Positions 16,868 to 25,801 of a DNA stretch of 34,156 bases are shown here, one piece after another. Made by a program: the position numbers and the translations under genes. Position 1 is the first letter of the stretch. Each line of letters opens with the position of its first letter. The notes under the pieces were generated by a model. That model made no database searches. It saw only the letters and a list, made by a program, of their open reading frames with translations, and was not told the origin of the DNA. Origin of the DNA: Treponema sp. (lineage in GTDB: Bacteria; Spirochaetota; Spirochaetia; Treponematales; Treponemataceae); assembly GCA_017469785.1 (NCBI GenBank), contig JAFUFU010000004.1, positions 1-34,156 of the forward strand. Direction: 5' to 3'.

Positions 16868-17836
16868 TTAAAGATTTGAAGTCACCAAAACATAATGCTT
16901 GTCGTTGGGAAGGATTACAGGCTTACTCTTAGCGAGAGTGATTCCCGAATTGTCCTGTGCGACAGACACGTTAAGGTCAGGATAATACTTCTTTTTGATT
17001 AAATTTATCTGCTCCTTGATTGTGTTCCAGTTGACCCGTTCCTCAGACTCATAGCTTTTTTCCTTGACGGGCAAAAACTGATTAACAAGGGATTCCCTGG
17101 AAATGAAAATCGGCTCGGTGATGCTGTTGTTTCGGTAAACGAACCATGCGTACAGGTCTTTTCCCACGACGCTGGAGATTTCCTTGTAAACACCGTAATC
17201 GATGGGAACAGAGTGGGCCTTTGACAGCTTGGTGAATTTGTCCGAAAGCACGATGGTCAGGCCTATGCTCTTTTTTTCCTTGCCGTTCTCGTCAATGTCC
17301 ACATAGCTCATTGACTCGAAGAAAGGCACGATTCCGCTGGAATTCCATGTCGCCGTGACCTCTGTTCCAAGGTTCTCGTCCTCGCTGAAAAATTCCTTGA
17401 AGAGATATTTCTGGGTTTTCTGCACCTTTTTCTCCCGGAAGACGAATGAGGCGCCAGAGAAGCACTCAAGCTGCTCCTTGATTTCCTTGCCCCTCTGTTT
17501 GGGAAGCTGCAGCTCGTCCAACAGCTGCTGCAGGGAGGTGTACTGCAAGACCACTGGATTTTCCGGGTTCGCGTCTTTGTCCAAGACGGCGTGGGTGGTC
17601 ATAATCGTGAGCAGAAGACGGCCGTTCTTTCCGTAGGGGACTTTTATGTCGCTGGTGAGCTTGAAGTTGATGTTGTTGTATTTCCTCTCAAAGACATTTT
17701 TCTTGACGTCCTTGAGGGGAAGAGCCGCCGCGATGAAGGGGCTTGCTATGTAGCTGCGGAATTTCCTGACTATTTCCTGCCTGGTCTCTTCTTCGGGGAA
17801 AAGCTCCTGCAAATATTTGTTCTCTTCGTCCGTCAT
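16868..17836 (-). CDS. repA: Plasmid replication initiator, RepA_C (PF04796-like) family
   Basis: Initiates replication by binding the iterons that lie immediately downstream. 322 residues from the ATG at 17836, which is one base after the stop of the preceding gene; the TTG further upstream in this frame is less likely. The centre carries the family signature: IVLSDKFTKLSKAHSVPIDY, GKDLYAWFVYRN, then ISRESLVNQFLP and a C-terminal winged-helix segment (NWNTIKEQINLIKKKYYPDL) that should contact the iteron. The N-terminal part (KSFR-like FRSYIASPFIAAALPLKD, RKYNNINFKLTS) is typical of such proteins. It is the third gene of a coupled operon parA - RHH protein - repA, all reading toward the iterons. 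Confidence 0.85.
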   Translation of the reverse strand: MTDEENKYLQELFPEEETRQEIVRKFRSYIASPFIAAALPLKDVKKNVFERKYNNINFKLTSDIKVPYGKNGRLLLTIMTTHAVLDKDANPENPVVLQYTSLQQLLDELQLPKQRGKEIKEQLECFSGASFVFREKKVQKTQKYLFKEFFSEDENLGTEVTATWNSSGIVPFFESMSYVDIDENGKEKKSIGLTIVLSDKFTKLSKAHSVPIDYGVYKEISSVVGKDLYAWFVYRNNSITEPIFISRESLVNQFLPVKEKSYESEERVNWNTIKEQINLIKKKYYPDLNVSVAQDNSGITLAKSKPVILPNDKHYVLVTSNL

Positions 17837-17837
17837 A

Positions 17838-18350
17838 TCAGCTTTCCTTGCGCTTGTATGAGTGGGCCGAGAGCGAGACCTTGCCGTTTTCAAGGTCCTC
17901 CTTGAAGTAGTCCATGGCGCACATGACGAAGTGATTCATCGAAACGTTCTGCATGGCACAGAAGGCTTTGAAAACGCTGCGCTCCCCTTTTGACATGGAG
18001 ACGAGGAATTTTTCCTTCACTTCCCTTCTCGCCGGAGTTTTTGCCTGAATAGGATTTTCTGGGCTTGATTCTGCAAAATCGCTGCCGTTGGAAATTTGTG
18101 ACTGTTCCTCTGGAATGGCGGCTGAATTTGACTTTGGAAGGGTATTTTCACCAGATTCCGCCCTTGCGCCTGCTGAAAGCCCTCCTCGTGCCTCTGGAGA
18201 GGGATTTTCGCCTGCCTGGCGGACTGAGCCTTTGGGTGAGCTTTGCGACGAACTTTGGGATGAGCCCTGCGAAAAATTACTGTTGATTGCCGCTTCCAGG
18301 GGATTTACTTTTTTTGTCGCGCTTGCCGTGAAATTTGCGGGAGCCTTCAT
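17838..18350 (-). CDS. Small partition partner of ParA (ribbon-helix-helix-like C-terminus)
   Basis: 170 residues. The first about 110 are low-complexity (SQGSSQSSSQSSPKGS, then Pro/Ala/Ser/Gly-rich) and probably disordered. The last about 55 (VKEKFLVSMSKGERSVFKAF, then MNHFVMCAMDYFKED) have the beta-helix-helix pattern of a small RHH DNA-binding domain. Its ATG overlaps the parA stop codon (ATGA) and its stop is one base before repA. This is the place and size of the centromere-binding protein in type Ib partition systems (ParG/ParR-like), where a disordered arm stimulates the ParA ATPase. Assignment is by context and fold pattern. Part of the disordered region is encoded by GC-rich, palindrome-bearing DNA, possibly an absorbed repeat. 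Confidence 0.65.
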   Translation of the reverse strand: MKAPANFTASATKKVNPLEAAINSNFSQGSSQSSSQSSPKGSVRQAGENPSPEARGGLSAGARAESGENTLPKSNSAAIPEEQSQISNGSDFAESSPENPIQAKTPARREVKEKFLVSMSKGERSVFKAFCAMQNVSMNHFVMCAMDYFKEDLENGKVSLSAHSYKRKES

Positions 18351-19099
18351 TTTGTCATCTCCTTGATGATTGCGCCGATGGCGTCGGTTGTTTCCTTTCG
18401 GGCGGTGATTGATTTGTCGGAAATCGCGTTCTTCAAGATTTGAGCCTTGACGAAAGAAGTGTCCGTGGGAATGGTGAAGAACTGGGTGTCGTCGAAATTT
18501 TTCATGAAGTTCTCGGCGAAGAGAGACTGGAATTTCATTCGCTTGTCCTGCTGGTTGAGGATTACGAAGGAGATTTTCTCCAGCAAGTCCTTGCAGCGGA
18601 TTTCCTTTGTGGTGGTGATTAGGTTCTCGATGAGAGTCTGGAATCCGTCGGCGGAGAACTGGTCAAGCTTGAGGACAGGAACGATGGTGTCGGCGCAGTT
18701 GGCGATTCCTTTCTCAAAGTCGCCGAAAGCCGGTGAGGTGTCAAAAATAAGGTAGTCGAAATCCTTGAGGGCTGGGAAAACCGAGTCCTCGAAGGCGTAG
18801 TAATTCCGGGTGCTGGAAGCGAAAGCCTGCAAGCCGCCGTTGATTGCGAATGTGGGCAGGAGGAAGAGATTCTCGAAGTGGGTCTGGACGAGACAGTTTT
18901 CAACTGTGACTTTGCCGGTAAGGACATCGGAAAGCTCGTACTGAAAATCTTTGGCCAGCCAGGAAGAAGAATTCCCCTGGGGGTCGCAGTCGACCAGAAC
19001 GGTCTTGAATCCCTTGCGGGCAAGCTCGATGGCGCAGGTTACGGAAACGCTGGTTTTGCCGGTGCCGCCCTTGCGGTTTAAAAAGACGAATGATTTCAT
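18347..19099 (-). CDS. parA: ParA-family partition ATPase
   Basis: Walker-type ATPase that positions replicon copies on the nucleoid. The deviant Walker A motif is NRKGGTGKTS near residue 8; VDCDPQGNSSSWL follows and Walker B is YLIFDTSPAF. 250 residues without an N-terminal helix-turn-helix, so of the short (type Ib) or chromosomal-like class. I start at the ATG at 19099 (MKSFVFLNRKGG), preceded by AGGGG; the annotated frame opens 18 bases earlier. First gene of the parA - RHH - repA operon. Upstream is an AT-rich repeat region, the usual place for a type Ib centromere, which could also hold the promoter. Confidence 0.9.
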   Translation of the reverse strand: MKSFVFLNRKGGTGKTSVSVTCAIELARKGFKTVLVDCDPQGNSSSWLAKDFQYELSDVLTGKVTVENCLVQTHFENLFLLPTFAINGGLQAFASSTRNYYAFEDSVFPALKDFDYLIFDTSPAFGDFEKGIANCADTIVPVLKLDQFSADGFQTLIENLITTTKEIRCKDLLEKISFVILNQQDKRMKFQSLFAENFMKNFDDTQFFTIPTDTSFVKAQILKNAISDKSITARKETTDAIGAIIKEMTK

Positions 19100-19135
19100 G
19101 AAATCCCCTCTGTTCACGAAATGTGAAAAAAACTG

Positions 19136-19290
19136 AAAAGTATATATTTATATTTATATAGCATTTTAGATATTAAATCAACTATGAAAATATAAAATAA
19201 GATATTAAAAAGCATATATATAATGCTAGTATAAAAGATATATAAATATTAAAAAGTATATATTTATATAAATATAGCGCAAATATTGAA
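19136..19290. repeat. AT-rich repeats upstream of parA, candidate centromere (parS/parC)
   Basis: Two 27-base direct repeats, 19136-19162 and 19252-19278, agree at 25 positions. Both begin AAAAGTATATATTTATAT and end TATAGC. Between them lie further copies of AGATATTAAA-type words and a small palindrome around AGCATATATATAATGCT. The block is almost pure A/T, quite unlike the coding DNA on both sides. It could be the ParA-partner binding site, a DNA-unwinding element, or both. Confidence 0.5.
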
Positions 19291-19339
19291 TTTAAGGCCC
19301 CTCTAAATTTTCAGGCGATAAGATTGACGATTCTTCAAC

Positions 19340-19470
19340 AGCGAAGCGATTTTTGCTTTTTTGAGAAAATGCCGCACCGCTATGGAGCCCCGCCGCAGGC
19401 GTTCTGTAGCGAAGCGGAAGAATGAGCGTTAGTGAAGGGCGGAACAGCGGCAGCGAGTTAAAGTTGCGCC
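19340..19470. repeat. GC-rich, repeat-like intergenic stretch
   Basis: Noncoding DNA with words such as GCGAAGCG, GCCCCGCCGCAGGC and AGCGGCAGCGAG, strongly contrasting with the AT-rich block next to it. It resembles the palindromic elements seen after tRNA-Val. Nothing protein-like is convincing here. Confidence 0.35.
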
Positions 19471-19496
19471 AGAATCTTACCGATAATAAAAGTCCT

Positions 19497-19688
19497 ATGG
19501 AAAACAAGACAGAACGAACATTGTATAAAATCCGCTATGTGGGCGAGGCCTGTGATTTTTTTGAGAGGAACAAGATTTATCTCTGCGTCGGCGAGGTCGT
19601 TGACGGCCCTCAGAAAGGCTCTCTCTTCGTAATCAACGAGCAGGGCGTTGACTATCTTTACGGCGCCGAGTCTTTTGAGAGGGTTTAG
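19497..19688 (+). CDS. Small protein of unknown function, SH3-like pattern
   Basis: 63 residues starting at the ATG at 19497 (MENKTERTLYKIRYVGE). The frame is open upstream but that part lies in repeat-like DNA and is not protein-like. The sequence YKIRYVGEACDFFERNKIYL followed by GSLFVINEQGVDYLYGAESF has the short beta-strand pattern and the final DYLY..E.FE of a widespread family of about 60-residue proteins of unknown function found in Firmicutes and phages. No signal peptide or membrane segment. It stands alone between the partition operon and nfeD. Confidence 0.6.
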   Translation: MENKTERTLYKIRYVGEACDFFERNKIYLCVGEVVDGPQKGSLFVINEQGVDYLYGAESFERV

Positions 19689-19753
19689 GTAAATCCCGCT
19701 TTGCAGGCTCCTCAATTATTGATGCTGTGCAGAGAGAAAAACTTTAAATTTCC

Positions 19754-19782
19754 TTTATAAATTCTAGAATCCGTGTTATAAT
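19754..19782 (+). promoter_or_regulatory. Promoter of the nfeD operon, start point at the ATG
   Basis: TTTATA (19754-19759), 17 bases, perfect TATAAT (19777-19782). Six bases separate the -10 from the ATG at 19789 and no ribosome-binding site is visible, predicting a leaderless mRNA. Confidence 0.55.
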
Positions 19783-19788
19783 TCAAGT

Positions 19789-20244
19789 ATGTCTTATTTC
19801 ACAAACGTGATTCTTTCTCATCTTCCTTGGTTCTGGCTTGCCGTCATGGTGCTTGGCCTTGTAATTGAGGCGTTGACTTTTTCGCTCACTACAATCTGGG
19901 CGGCGTTCACGGCTTTTGTCATGATTTTCGTCAGCCGGACGTCTCTTCCGCTCAGGTGGCAGTTTCTGATTTTCTTCCTTATTACAATTCTTCTCATGGT
20001 CTTTACCCGTCCTTTTGCGGTCAAAAAACTCAAGTTGGGGCGGGTCGCCACGAACGTCAACTCGATGGACGGTCAGGAAGTCCTTGTGGTCAAAAAAATC
20101 ACTCAGTTCGAGAAGGGCGAGGTCAAGGCCGCGAACGGCGTGATTTGGCAGGCCGTGTCCGAAGGGGCAGGGGAGATTCCTAAAGGCAGCGTCTGCGTGA
20201 TTTCCCGTGTTGAGGGAAACACTCTTATAATAAGGGAAAAATAA
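19789..20244 (+). CDS. NfeD-family membrane protein (short type)
   Basis: 151 residues. The N-terminal half has hydrophobic helices (about 12-32, 35-50, 57-75) and the C-terminal half is an OB-fold domain (GRVATNVNSMDGQEVLVVKK, then GEVKAANGVIWQAVSE and a closing GNTLIIREK). This is the short NfeD1b type without a protease domain. Such proteins pair with slipin/SPFH proteins, and here the slipin gene follows 39 bases later. The role is thought to be membrane organisation or quality control; no enzyme activity is expected. Confidence 0.85.
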   Translation: MSYFTNVILSHLPWFWLAVMVLGLVIEALTFSLTTIWAAFTAFVMIFVSRTSLPLRWQFLIFFLITILLMVFTRPFAVKKLKLGRVATNVNSMDGQEVLVVKKITQFEKGEVKAANGVIWQAVSEGAGEIPKGSVCVISRVEGNTLIIREK

Positions 20245-20283
20245 AACAGCCCTGCGAGATGTCAGGGTGAAAAGGGGGTTTGT

Positions 20284-21168
20284 ATGATGATTCCAGTTCT
20301 TGTTGTCGTGCTCTTTGTCGTGTTCGTGATGATTGTCGCGAACGTTCGCGTGGTTCCCCAGTCACGGGCCTGCGTTATCGAGCGGCTTGGAGCTTATTGC
20401 ACTACATGGCAGGTGGGCTTCCATGTAAAGTTGCCCTTCATCGACCGGATTGCAAATTCCATGTCCCTCAAGGAAAAGGTCATGGATTTTCCGCCGCAGC
20501 CGGTTATCACGAAAGACAATGTAACGATTCAGATTGACACGGTAGTTTACTGTCAGGTCACGGATCCTAAACTTTACACTTACGGTGTGGAGAATCCGAA
20601 TTTCGCGCTGGAGAATCTCACTTCAACGACAATCCGAAACATCATCGGCGAGCTGGAGCTGGACGAGACTCTGACCAGCCGCGATGTAATCAACACTAAA
20701 ATGCGCAGTATCCTTGACGAGGCCACTGACCCGTGGGGAATCAAAGTCACCCGTGTCGAGGTGAAGAACATCGATCCGCCCAAGGCAATTCAGGAAGCGA
20801 TGGAAAAGCAGATGAGGGCAGAGCGTGAGCGCCGCGAGCAGATTCTGATTGCCGAAGGGCACAAGCAGAGCGCAATCCTTGAGGCCGAGGGCAAAAAGCA
20901 GGCCATGATCCTTGAGGCAGAGGCTCAGAAAGAAGCCGCTGTCCAGAAGGCGAAGGGTGAGGCCGAGGCAATCCTTGAAGTCCAGAAGGCAACGGCTCAG
21001 GGTATTCAGATGATTCGCGAGGCAGGGGCAGACGAAGCTGTCATAAAATTGAAGAGTCTGGAGACTTTCGCGGAAGTTAGCAAAGGCGAGTCAACAAAGA
21101 TTATCATTCCTTCTGACATTCAGAACATGGCGGGAATTCTTGCGAGCGCGAAGGAGCTTCTCAAATAA
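20284..21168 (+). CDS. SPFH/stomatin-like (slipin/QmcA) membrane protein
   Basis: 294 residues. One N-terminal membrane segment (about 3-20), then an SPFH/PHB domain: [84 protein letters not shown]. Residues about 170-235 are a long Ala/Glu helix with repeated [15 protein letters not shown] units, the oligomerising coiled coil. The C-terminus ([14 protein letters not shown]) is normal. Two ATGs are adjacent at 20281-20286; either may be used. It forms rings that scaffold membrane microdomains and is partnered with NfeD just upstream. Confidence 0.9.
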   Translation: MMIPVLVVVLFVVFVMIVANVRVVPQSRACVIERLGAYCTTWQVGFHVKLPFIDRIANSMSLKEKVMDFPPQPVITKDNVTIQIDTVVYCQVTDPKLYTYGVENPNFALENLTSTTIRNIIGELELDETLTSRDVINTKMRSILDEATDPWGIKVTRVEVKNIDPPKAIQEAMEKQMRAERERREQILIAEGHKQSAILEAEGKKQAMILEAEAQKEAAVQKAKGEAEAILEVQKATAQGIQMIREAGADEAVIKLKSLETFAEVSKGESTKIIIPSDIQNMAGILASAKELLK

Positions 21169-21191
21169 AAATCGAATATAAAGGGAAAAAG

Positions 21192-23276
21192 ATGAAAAAC
21201 AAAAAATACATGTCACTTCAGAGCGAGCTTTTGGTTGGAACAATCGGTTCAATGCTGATTGTCGCGATTTTTTTGAGTGTATCATACATTTTTGTCCTAA
21301 AGAACATTCTTAATAAATCAACCGTCAATTCCGTCAATCAGACAATGGAGACTCTGGACAAAGAGATTTCAGGAATTCTTGGCGAATATAACGACATGGT
21401 CTTGAATCTCTCGAACGTGATTCCGGCCCTGGACGGGGACAGGGATTTGATGAAGGCTGTCATCCAGAACATGGGAAAAAACCTGCCTTCTGAAACGCTC
21501 CTTTACTATGCAACTGCTGAGCAGATTTGGGACGGCGGTACTCTTATTTCACACTCAGGCTGGGAGGCTCCGGGAGATTTTGACATGCAATCCCGTCTCT
21601 GGCACAAAAATGCCGTCTCAAACCGCAATAAAATCTGCTACACTGAGCCATTTAACGATGTCAACACAGGAAAAATCATCGTTACGATAAGTTACCGTGT
21701 CCTTGATAGAAGCGGCAGCCTTATCGGAGTTTCTGCCTTTGATATCGTTCTTGACGGACTGAGCGAGGCTGTGAAAAACATCAGTCTTTCAGAAAACAGC
21801 AAAATCAACATCATTACCAAGGACGGGCTTTTCCTTACCAACAGGGATACTTCCGCCATCATGCGAAAGAATTATTTCGATGGCATTTCATTCAGCAAGT
21901 ACACAAAATCATCTTATCTTGACGGTCTGGCCAAGTCATTTATTGAAGGCGATTCTTTTTATGGTGTGCGCCAGATTGAAGGTACGGACTGGTTCATCGT
22001 GGCTGACGGCCCTGTTTCAGACTTCTCCCACGAATACATGGTGCTCGTAATGCAGGTTATCGCGACCCTCGTGGTCATGATTGCTGTCATGATTGTGGTG
22101 GATATCCTTCTTTCAAACCGCGTTTCAAAATGCTTCAAGATTATCGCAAACGGCTGTGACGCAATTGCCCACGGTGACTTCTCAAAAAAGTATCCTGACT
22201 TCTTTACGAAAGAGGCTTCAATGCTTGCCCAGGGATTCAACACGTTCTCCCAGCGGCTTCAGGGCATCATAGAGAGCATGAAGCAGTCCAAGGTCTCCCT
22301 TGCAAAAGCGGGAGATGCCCTTAAGGACGGAACGAGCAACACGCAGGCGGCGATTACCCAGGTTCTTTCCAGCATAAGCGGAATGAGCGGAAATCTTAAA
22401 AAACAGAATGATAGCGTGGAACGGACTACCGGAAGCATGAACTCGGTGCTCAAGAGCATCCGTACTCTGGAAGGTCTGGTCGAAACCCAGTCCCAGTCTG
22501 TGCAGGGGGCTTCCGGCGCTGTTGAAGTGATGATTTCAAACATCGGAGAGGTAAACAGCTCTGTCGATAAAATGGCATCATCTTTCGCGCTTATCGCAAG
22601 TGACGCGGAAAGCGGCGCTAAGACCCAGAACGAGCTTCAGGGAAAAATCAGCGAAATTGAAACCCAGTCTAAGCTTTTGAGCGAGGCAAACACTGTAATC
22701 GCAAACATCGCGAGCCAGACGAATCTTCTCGCAATGAACGCGGCAATCGAAGCGGCTCATGCAGGCGAGGCAGGAAAGGGCTTCGCTGTCGTAGCGGATG
22801 AAATCCGAAAGCTTTCGGAAACTTCTACGACCCAGTCAAAGACCATCGGCGACCAGCTTGACAGAATCCAGAGTACAATCGGTCTGGTTGTTGAGGCAAC
22901 CCAGCGCGGAGTTCAGGGCTATGCACACCTTGCGTCGGAGATTCAGGAGACGGACATGCTCGTTCAGCAGATAAAGGCGGCCATGGCAGAGCAGCAGGAA
23001 GGCTCGGCCAAGATTACGGGCGCGCTCCGCACTTTGAACGACAGCTCACAGCAGGTTCAGCAGGCTTCCCAGTCAATGACGTCAGAGGGCCGAAGCATCA
23101 TTGAGCAGGTCGCTTCTCTCCAGCAGGAAACCGGCGCGATGAAAACCGGCATGGACGAAATGAGCGCGAGCGCGGAGCAGATTAGCGAGACAGGCTCTGC
23201 ATTGAGCGATATTTCTTCTATTATGGAGCAATCTATTACGGAAATCGGCCGTCAGGTCGACCAGTTTCAATCATAA
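21192..23276 (+). CDS. Methyl-accepting chemotaxis protein, dCache sensor
   Basis: 694 residues. TM1 about 12-36 and TM2 about 283-307 enclose a double-Cache periplasmic sensor. A HAMP-like segment follows (308-358), then a long signalling coiled coil whose tip is [40 protein letters not shown] (given here as landmarks: [20 protein letters not shown] at 504-523, then [14 protein letters not shown]). In the sensor, FDMQSRLWH with a later ICYTEP and SAFDIVL partly matches the amino-acid-binding dCache motif, but with His where a Tyr is usual, so the ligand is uncertain. There is no CheR-docking pentapeptide at the C-terminus. Preceded by AAGGGAAAAAG at 23 bases after the slipin gene, so possibly in the same operon. 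Confidence 0.9.
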   Translation: MKNKKYMSLQSELLVGTIGSMLIVAIFLSVSYIFVLKNILNKSTVNSVNQTMETLDKEISGILGEYNDMVLNLSNVIPALDGDRDLMKAVIQNMGKNLPSETLLYYATAEQIWDGGTLISHSGWEAPGDFDMQSRLWHKNAVSNRNKICYTEPFNDVNTGKIIVTISYRVLDRSGSLIGVSAFDIVLDGLSEAVKNISLSENSKINIITKDGLFLTNRDTSAIMRKNYFDGISFSKYTKSSYLDGLAKSFIEGDSFYGVRQIEGTDWFIVADGPVSDFSHEYMVLVMQVIATLVVMIAVMIVVDILLSNRVSKCFKIIANGCDAIAHGDFSKKYPDFFTKEASMLAQGFNTFSQRLQGIIESMKQSKVSLAKAGDALKDGTSNTQAAITQVLSSISGMSGNLKKQNDSVERTTGSMNSVLKSIRTLEGLVETQSQSVQGASGAVEVMISNIGEVNSSVDKMASSFALIASDAESGAKTQNELQGKISEIETQSKLLSEANTVIANIASQTNLLAMNAAIEAAHAGEAGKGFAVVADEIRKLSETSTTQSKTIGDQLDRIQSTIGLVVEATQRGVQGYAHLASEIQETDMLVQQIKAAMAEQQEGSAKITGALRTLNDSSQQVQQASQSMTSEGRSIIEQVASLQQETGAMKTGMDEMSASAEQISETGSALSDISSIMEQSITEIGRQVDQFQS

Positions 23277-23293
23277 ATCATAAGGGAAAAACT

Positions 23294-24784
23294 ATGAAAA
23301 AATTGTTGCTTGTAGGATTTTTTTTAGCCTCTGCCTCTCTTTTTGCTCAGGTAAATCGCGGGGAGCTTGAGGCGGGACAGAGCGAGGCCGTTCAGTTTGA
23401 GAACTATGTCGGCACACACAAAGTCATTGATTCTGCGGCGGCAATTGTGGGTATCGGAACTGCGCTCGGAAACGAAGTCGCTTCCGATATCGAAAATCCG
23501 CTTTCGGTGCAGCCTTACGCAAAATATTCAGTCTATCATGTGGTAGGCGGCATGGAAGAGCAGGGGCTGGATGCGGATATCCTCTTTTTGAACGAAACTG
23601 CCGGCGTCGATCACATCAACAATTTGCGCCGGATTATCACGGGCTATCTCATGGCGGCTTACGGCTATTCAAATGAAGAGGCCCAGACGCTGGCAATTTT
23701 CATCACTGTATACAATGCGGTTTATCGCGGAAATCTCTCCAATTTCAGCGGGAAATACAAGAGCTCGGTACTCACTTATCTTACGGCGGACGCTGTGGGT
23801 CTGAGCACGAACTGGGAGGAGTGGGCCGGCAAGACGCAGATTGTCATTCCTCTGGGAGAAATAGCCGAGGGAACGGCTTCCGTGGAGACATCCGTCATCA
23901 GCGACGACAAGGTTATTGAGGCCCTGCGCGCAGAAGACGACAAGAGCGTTCCGACCCGGGAAAAGCTCACTGACATAAAAGAAAAAGAAGCCGGAAATGC
24001 CAGCGAAAAGGCAAAAACGGCTCAAAAAGAAGCGGCTCAGGCGAAAAAGGACGGTGACAAGACCACCGCCGCCGCAAGCGCAAAAGAGGCTAACGAGCAG
24101 CAGCAGATTGCCGACCGCAAGACTGAGGAAGTAAAAGCAGAACGCGAGCAGATTGCAAAAGACAAGGCCGAAGTCAAGAAAGAGGAAGCGGCGAAAGCTT
24201 CTGCCGGCCAGAATCAGAATTATCTCACCAGTCTCTTCGTGGTAGATGCAAAGAACCGGCTTTATTCCCTGATGACTGTCAATCCTGATAACGGACAGAT
24301 TGTCAAAAAGTCAGCTTTGAGGCAAATCCGTGAAAAAACGATTTTCCCGGTGGCAAATGTAAGCGTCCAGAATGATGACGGCTCGAAAGTGAATCTGCCG
24401 GAAGCCTTTCTTGCTGTTTGTGGCGTAAACGACAGTAAATCACCCATAAAGCTATGCCTCATTGACGCGGTCACTCTTGAAATCAAAAAGCAGTGTGAAG
24501 AGACTCTGAGCGAGAATTCACCCCTTGTGCAGAGCGGCGACACTTTCTATGTGATTGTCGCAGAGGGCGGCAAGAATTACCTCGCTTCGTTTGACAAGGA
24601 GCTTGCACTTAAAAAGAAGAGCGATGTCGCGATTAACGGCGCAAGTCCCCTGAATTTTTACAGTGAGGGGATTCTGGTGACAGACGATAGCGGAAATCCC
24701 GTGCTGCTTTCACTTCCAGCCCTTGCTTCCGTGTGGAGTTCTTCCGCAGCCGGAAGTAATACGCGCACATCTGATGCAAAATAG
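23294..24784 (+). CDS. P83/100-family exported protein
   Basis: 496 residues, Sec signal (MKKLLLVGFFLASASLFAQ, cleavage after FA). The N-terminal domain (about 25-190: FENYVGTHKVIDSAAAIVGI, LRRIITGYLMAAYGYSNEEA) is followed by a Lys/Glu/Ala-rich coiled coil (about 215-300). The C-terminal part looks like beta-propeller-type repeats (LFVVDAKNRLYSLMTVNPDN, TFYVIVAEGGKNYLASFDKE). This layout matches the Borrelia P83/100 antigen and T. pallidum Tp0486, spirochaete-specific proteins of unknown function, often with a von Willebrand-like or wall-associated role proposed. It follows the MCP by 17 bases with the same AAGGGAAAAA-type binding site. Confidence 0.85.
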   Translation: MKKLLLVGFFLASASLFAQVNRGELEAGQSEAVQFENYVGTHKVIDSAAAIVGIGTALGNEVASDIENPLSVQPYAKYSVYHVVGGMEEQGLDADILFLNETAGVDHINNLRRIITGYLMAAYGYSNEEAQTLAIFITVYNAVYRGNLSNFSGKYKSSVLTYLTADAVGLSTNWEEWAGKTQIVIPLGEIAEGTASVETSVISDDKVIEALRAEDDKSVPTREKLTDIKEKEAGNASEKAKTAQKEAAQAKKDGDKTTAAASAKEANEQQQIADRKTEEVKAEREQIAKDKAEVKKEEAAKASAGQNQNYLTSLFVVDAKNRLYSLMTVNPDNGQIVKKSALRQIREKTIFPVANVSVQNDDGSKVNLPEAFLAVCGVNDSKSPIKLCLIDAVTLEIKKQCEETLSENSPLVQSGDTFYVIVAEGGKNYLASFDKELALKKKSDVAINGASPLNFYSEGILVTDDSGNPVLLSLPALASVWSSSAAGSNTRTSDAK

Positions 24785-24800
24785 GATCAAGAGCTGAAAT

Positions 24801-25778
24801 TCAGCGTTGAGAATTTGTTACTTCCTCGGCGAATTCAGTGGGACGGATTCCCGTGACTTTCTTGAACACGTTGGAGAAATAGTTCGGGTTCGAGAAGCCC
24901 AGCTGGGAAGCGATGTCATTCATGCGCAGGTTTCCGTTCTTTATGAGGTTTTTTGCCTGCTCGATTTTCAGCAGCTCGTGGAGAGTCTGCGTGCTGTATC
25001 CTGTCAGCTCCTTGGTGCGCCGTGTAATGTAACTCTTGCTCATGCCGAAATAGTCCGCCATTTTGTTGAGGTCACACATTTCGTCAATGTGGTCAAGGAG
25101 ATAATCCGTGATTCCTTCCACCGTGAGTTTTCCCCGCCGCGAATTTTTTTCTGAAATGGTGATGGGAATGCGTTCGGCGAGCTCTTCCCTGTTCGTCACC
25201 ATGAGAGGTTGCGTTTTTGTCCTTCCTTCCTTTATGAAAAGCCGGTAGAGATTCTGGCTCAGCACTTCCTGTAGGCCTTCCGTTGAGAAAGGATTCTCAT
25301 TTTTCATGAAGATGTAGGCATATCCGAGATATTTTTCATTGTGTGAGAGCACCGCGAGGGTGACTGAGAAAATCTTGTTTTTTGAGAAAACCCGCTTGGG
25401 GAAGAGGGCCGGACTTCGGACTTTCATCGGAAGCAAGGACGCGAATTCGTTCTGCAAGTCCGGCATTACAATCTCAATGTTCACGGAATTCAGCGAGGAG
25501 GCCAGAACCGGAGACAGGCAGAGAATGATTCCCGGAAAACCGAGAAGGGGCAGATTGACGCGAAGGGTCGAGGCTAGGGATGAAATGCTGTCAGCGGAAG
25601 AGAGGTCGGATGCAAAACGCATCATGCTTGCCGTGTTCTGGGAATTCCGCTCCTGTGAAAGCATTTCATAACGCTCATGAAGGGCAAGCAGTTCCCTGAG
25701 GGCGTGAAAAATATTTTCGATTTGACGGGCATTCTTGTCTGAGCAAAGGGGAAGGAGAATCTGCCTGAGGGAAGACAC
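24801..25778 (-). CDS. AraC-type DNA-binding half of a XylR-like regulator, out of frame with its sensor
   Basis: 325 residues from a GTG at 25778. The middle (about 25-200) looks like a coiled coil plus GAF-like domain. The C-terminus is a double helix-turn-helix of the AraC family (MADYFGMSKSYITRRTKELT, then MNDIASQLGFSNPNYFSNVF, KKVTGIRPTEF). The GTG has no convincing binding site. The frame is open upstream without a stop as far as a G9 run (C9 on this strand) at 25880-25888. One extra C there would join it to the sugar-sensor frame to give one protein of about 730 residues. The last codons (EVTNSQR-stop) contain an exact iteron of the replication origin on the minus strand. Confidence 0.85.
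   Translation of the reverse strand: MSSLRQILLPLCSDKNARQIENIFHALRELLALHERYEMLSQERNSQNTASMMRFASDLSSADSISSLASTLRVNLPLLGFPGIILCLSPVLASSLNSVNIEIVMPDLQNEFASLLPMKVRSPALFPKRVFSKNKIFSVTLAVLSHNEKYLGYAYIFMKNENPFSTEGLQEVLSQNLYRLFIKEGRTKTQPLMVTNREELAERIPITISEKNSRRGKLTVEGITDYLLDHIDEMCDLNKMADYFGMSKSYITRRTKELTGYSTQTLHELLKIEQAKNLIKNGNLRMNDIASQLGFSNPNYFSNVFKKVTGIRPTEFAEEVTNSQR
24805..24821 (-). repeat. Iteron copy at the 3' end of the regulator gene
   Basis: Reading the minus strand gives GTAACAAATTCTCAACG, identical to the iteron at 16268-16284. It encodes the last residues VTNSQR of the AraC-type gene and lies between convergent genes, about 8 kb from the array. Confidence 0.75.
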
Positions 25779-25801
25779 GTCTTTTGAGCAGGGAAAGGAG
25801 C

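Noticed and set aside
24790..24806. Small palindrome GCTGAAATTCAGC as terminator between the convergent P83/100 and regulator genes
   Set aside because: The arms leave no room for a loop and no T run follows on either strand.
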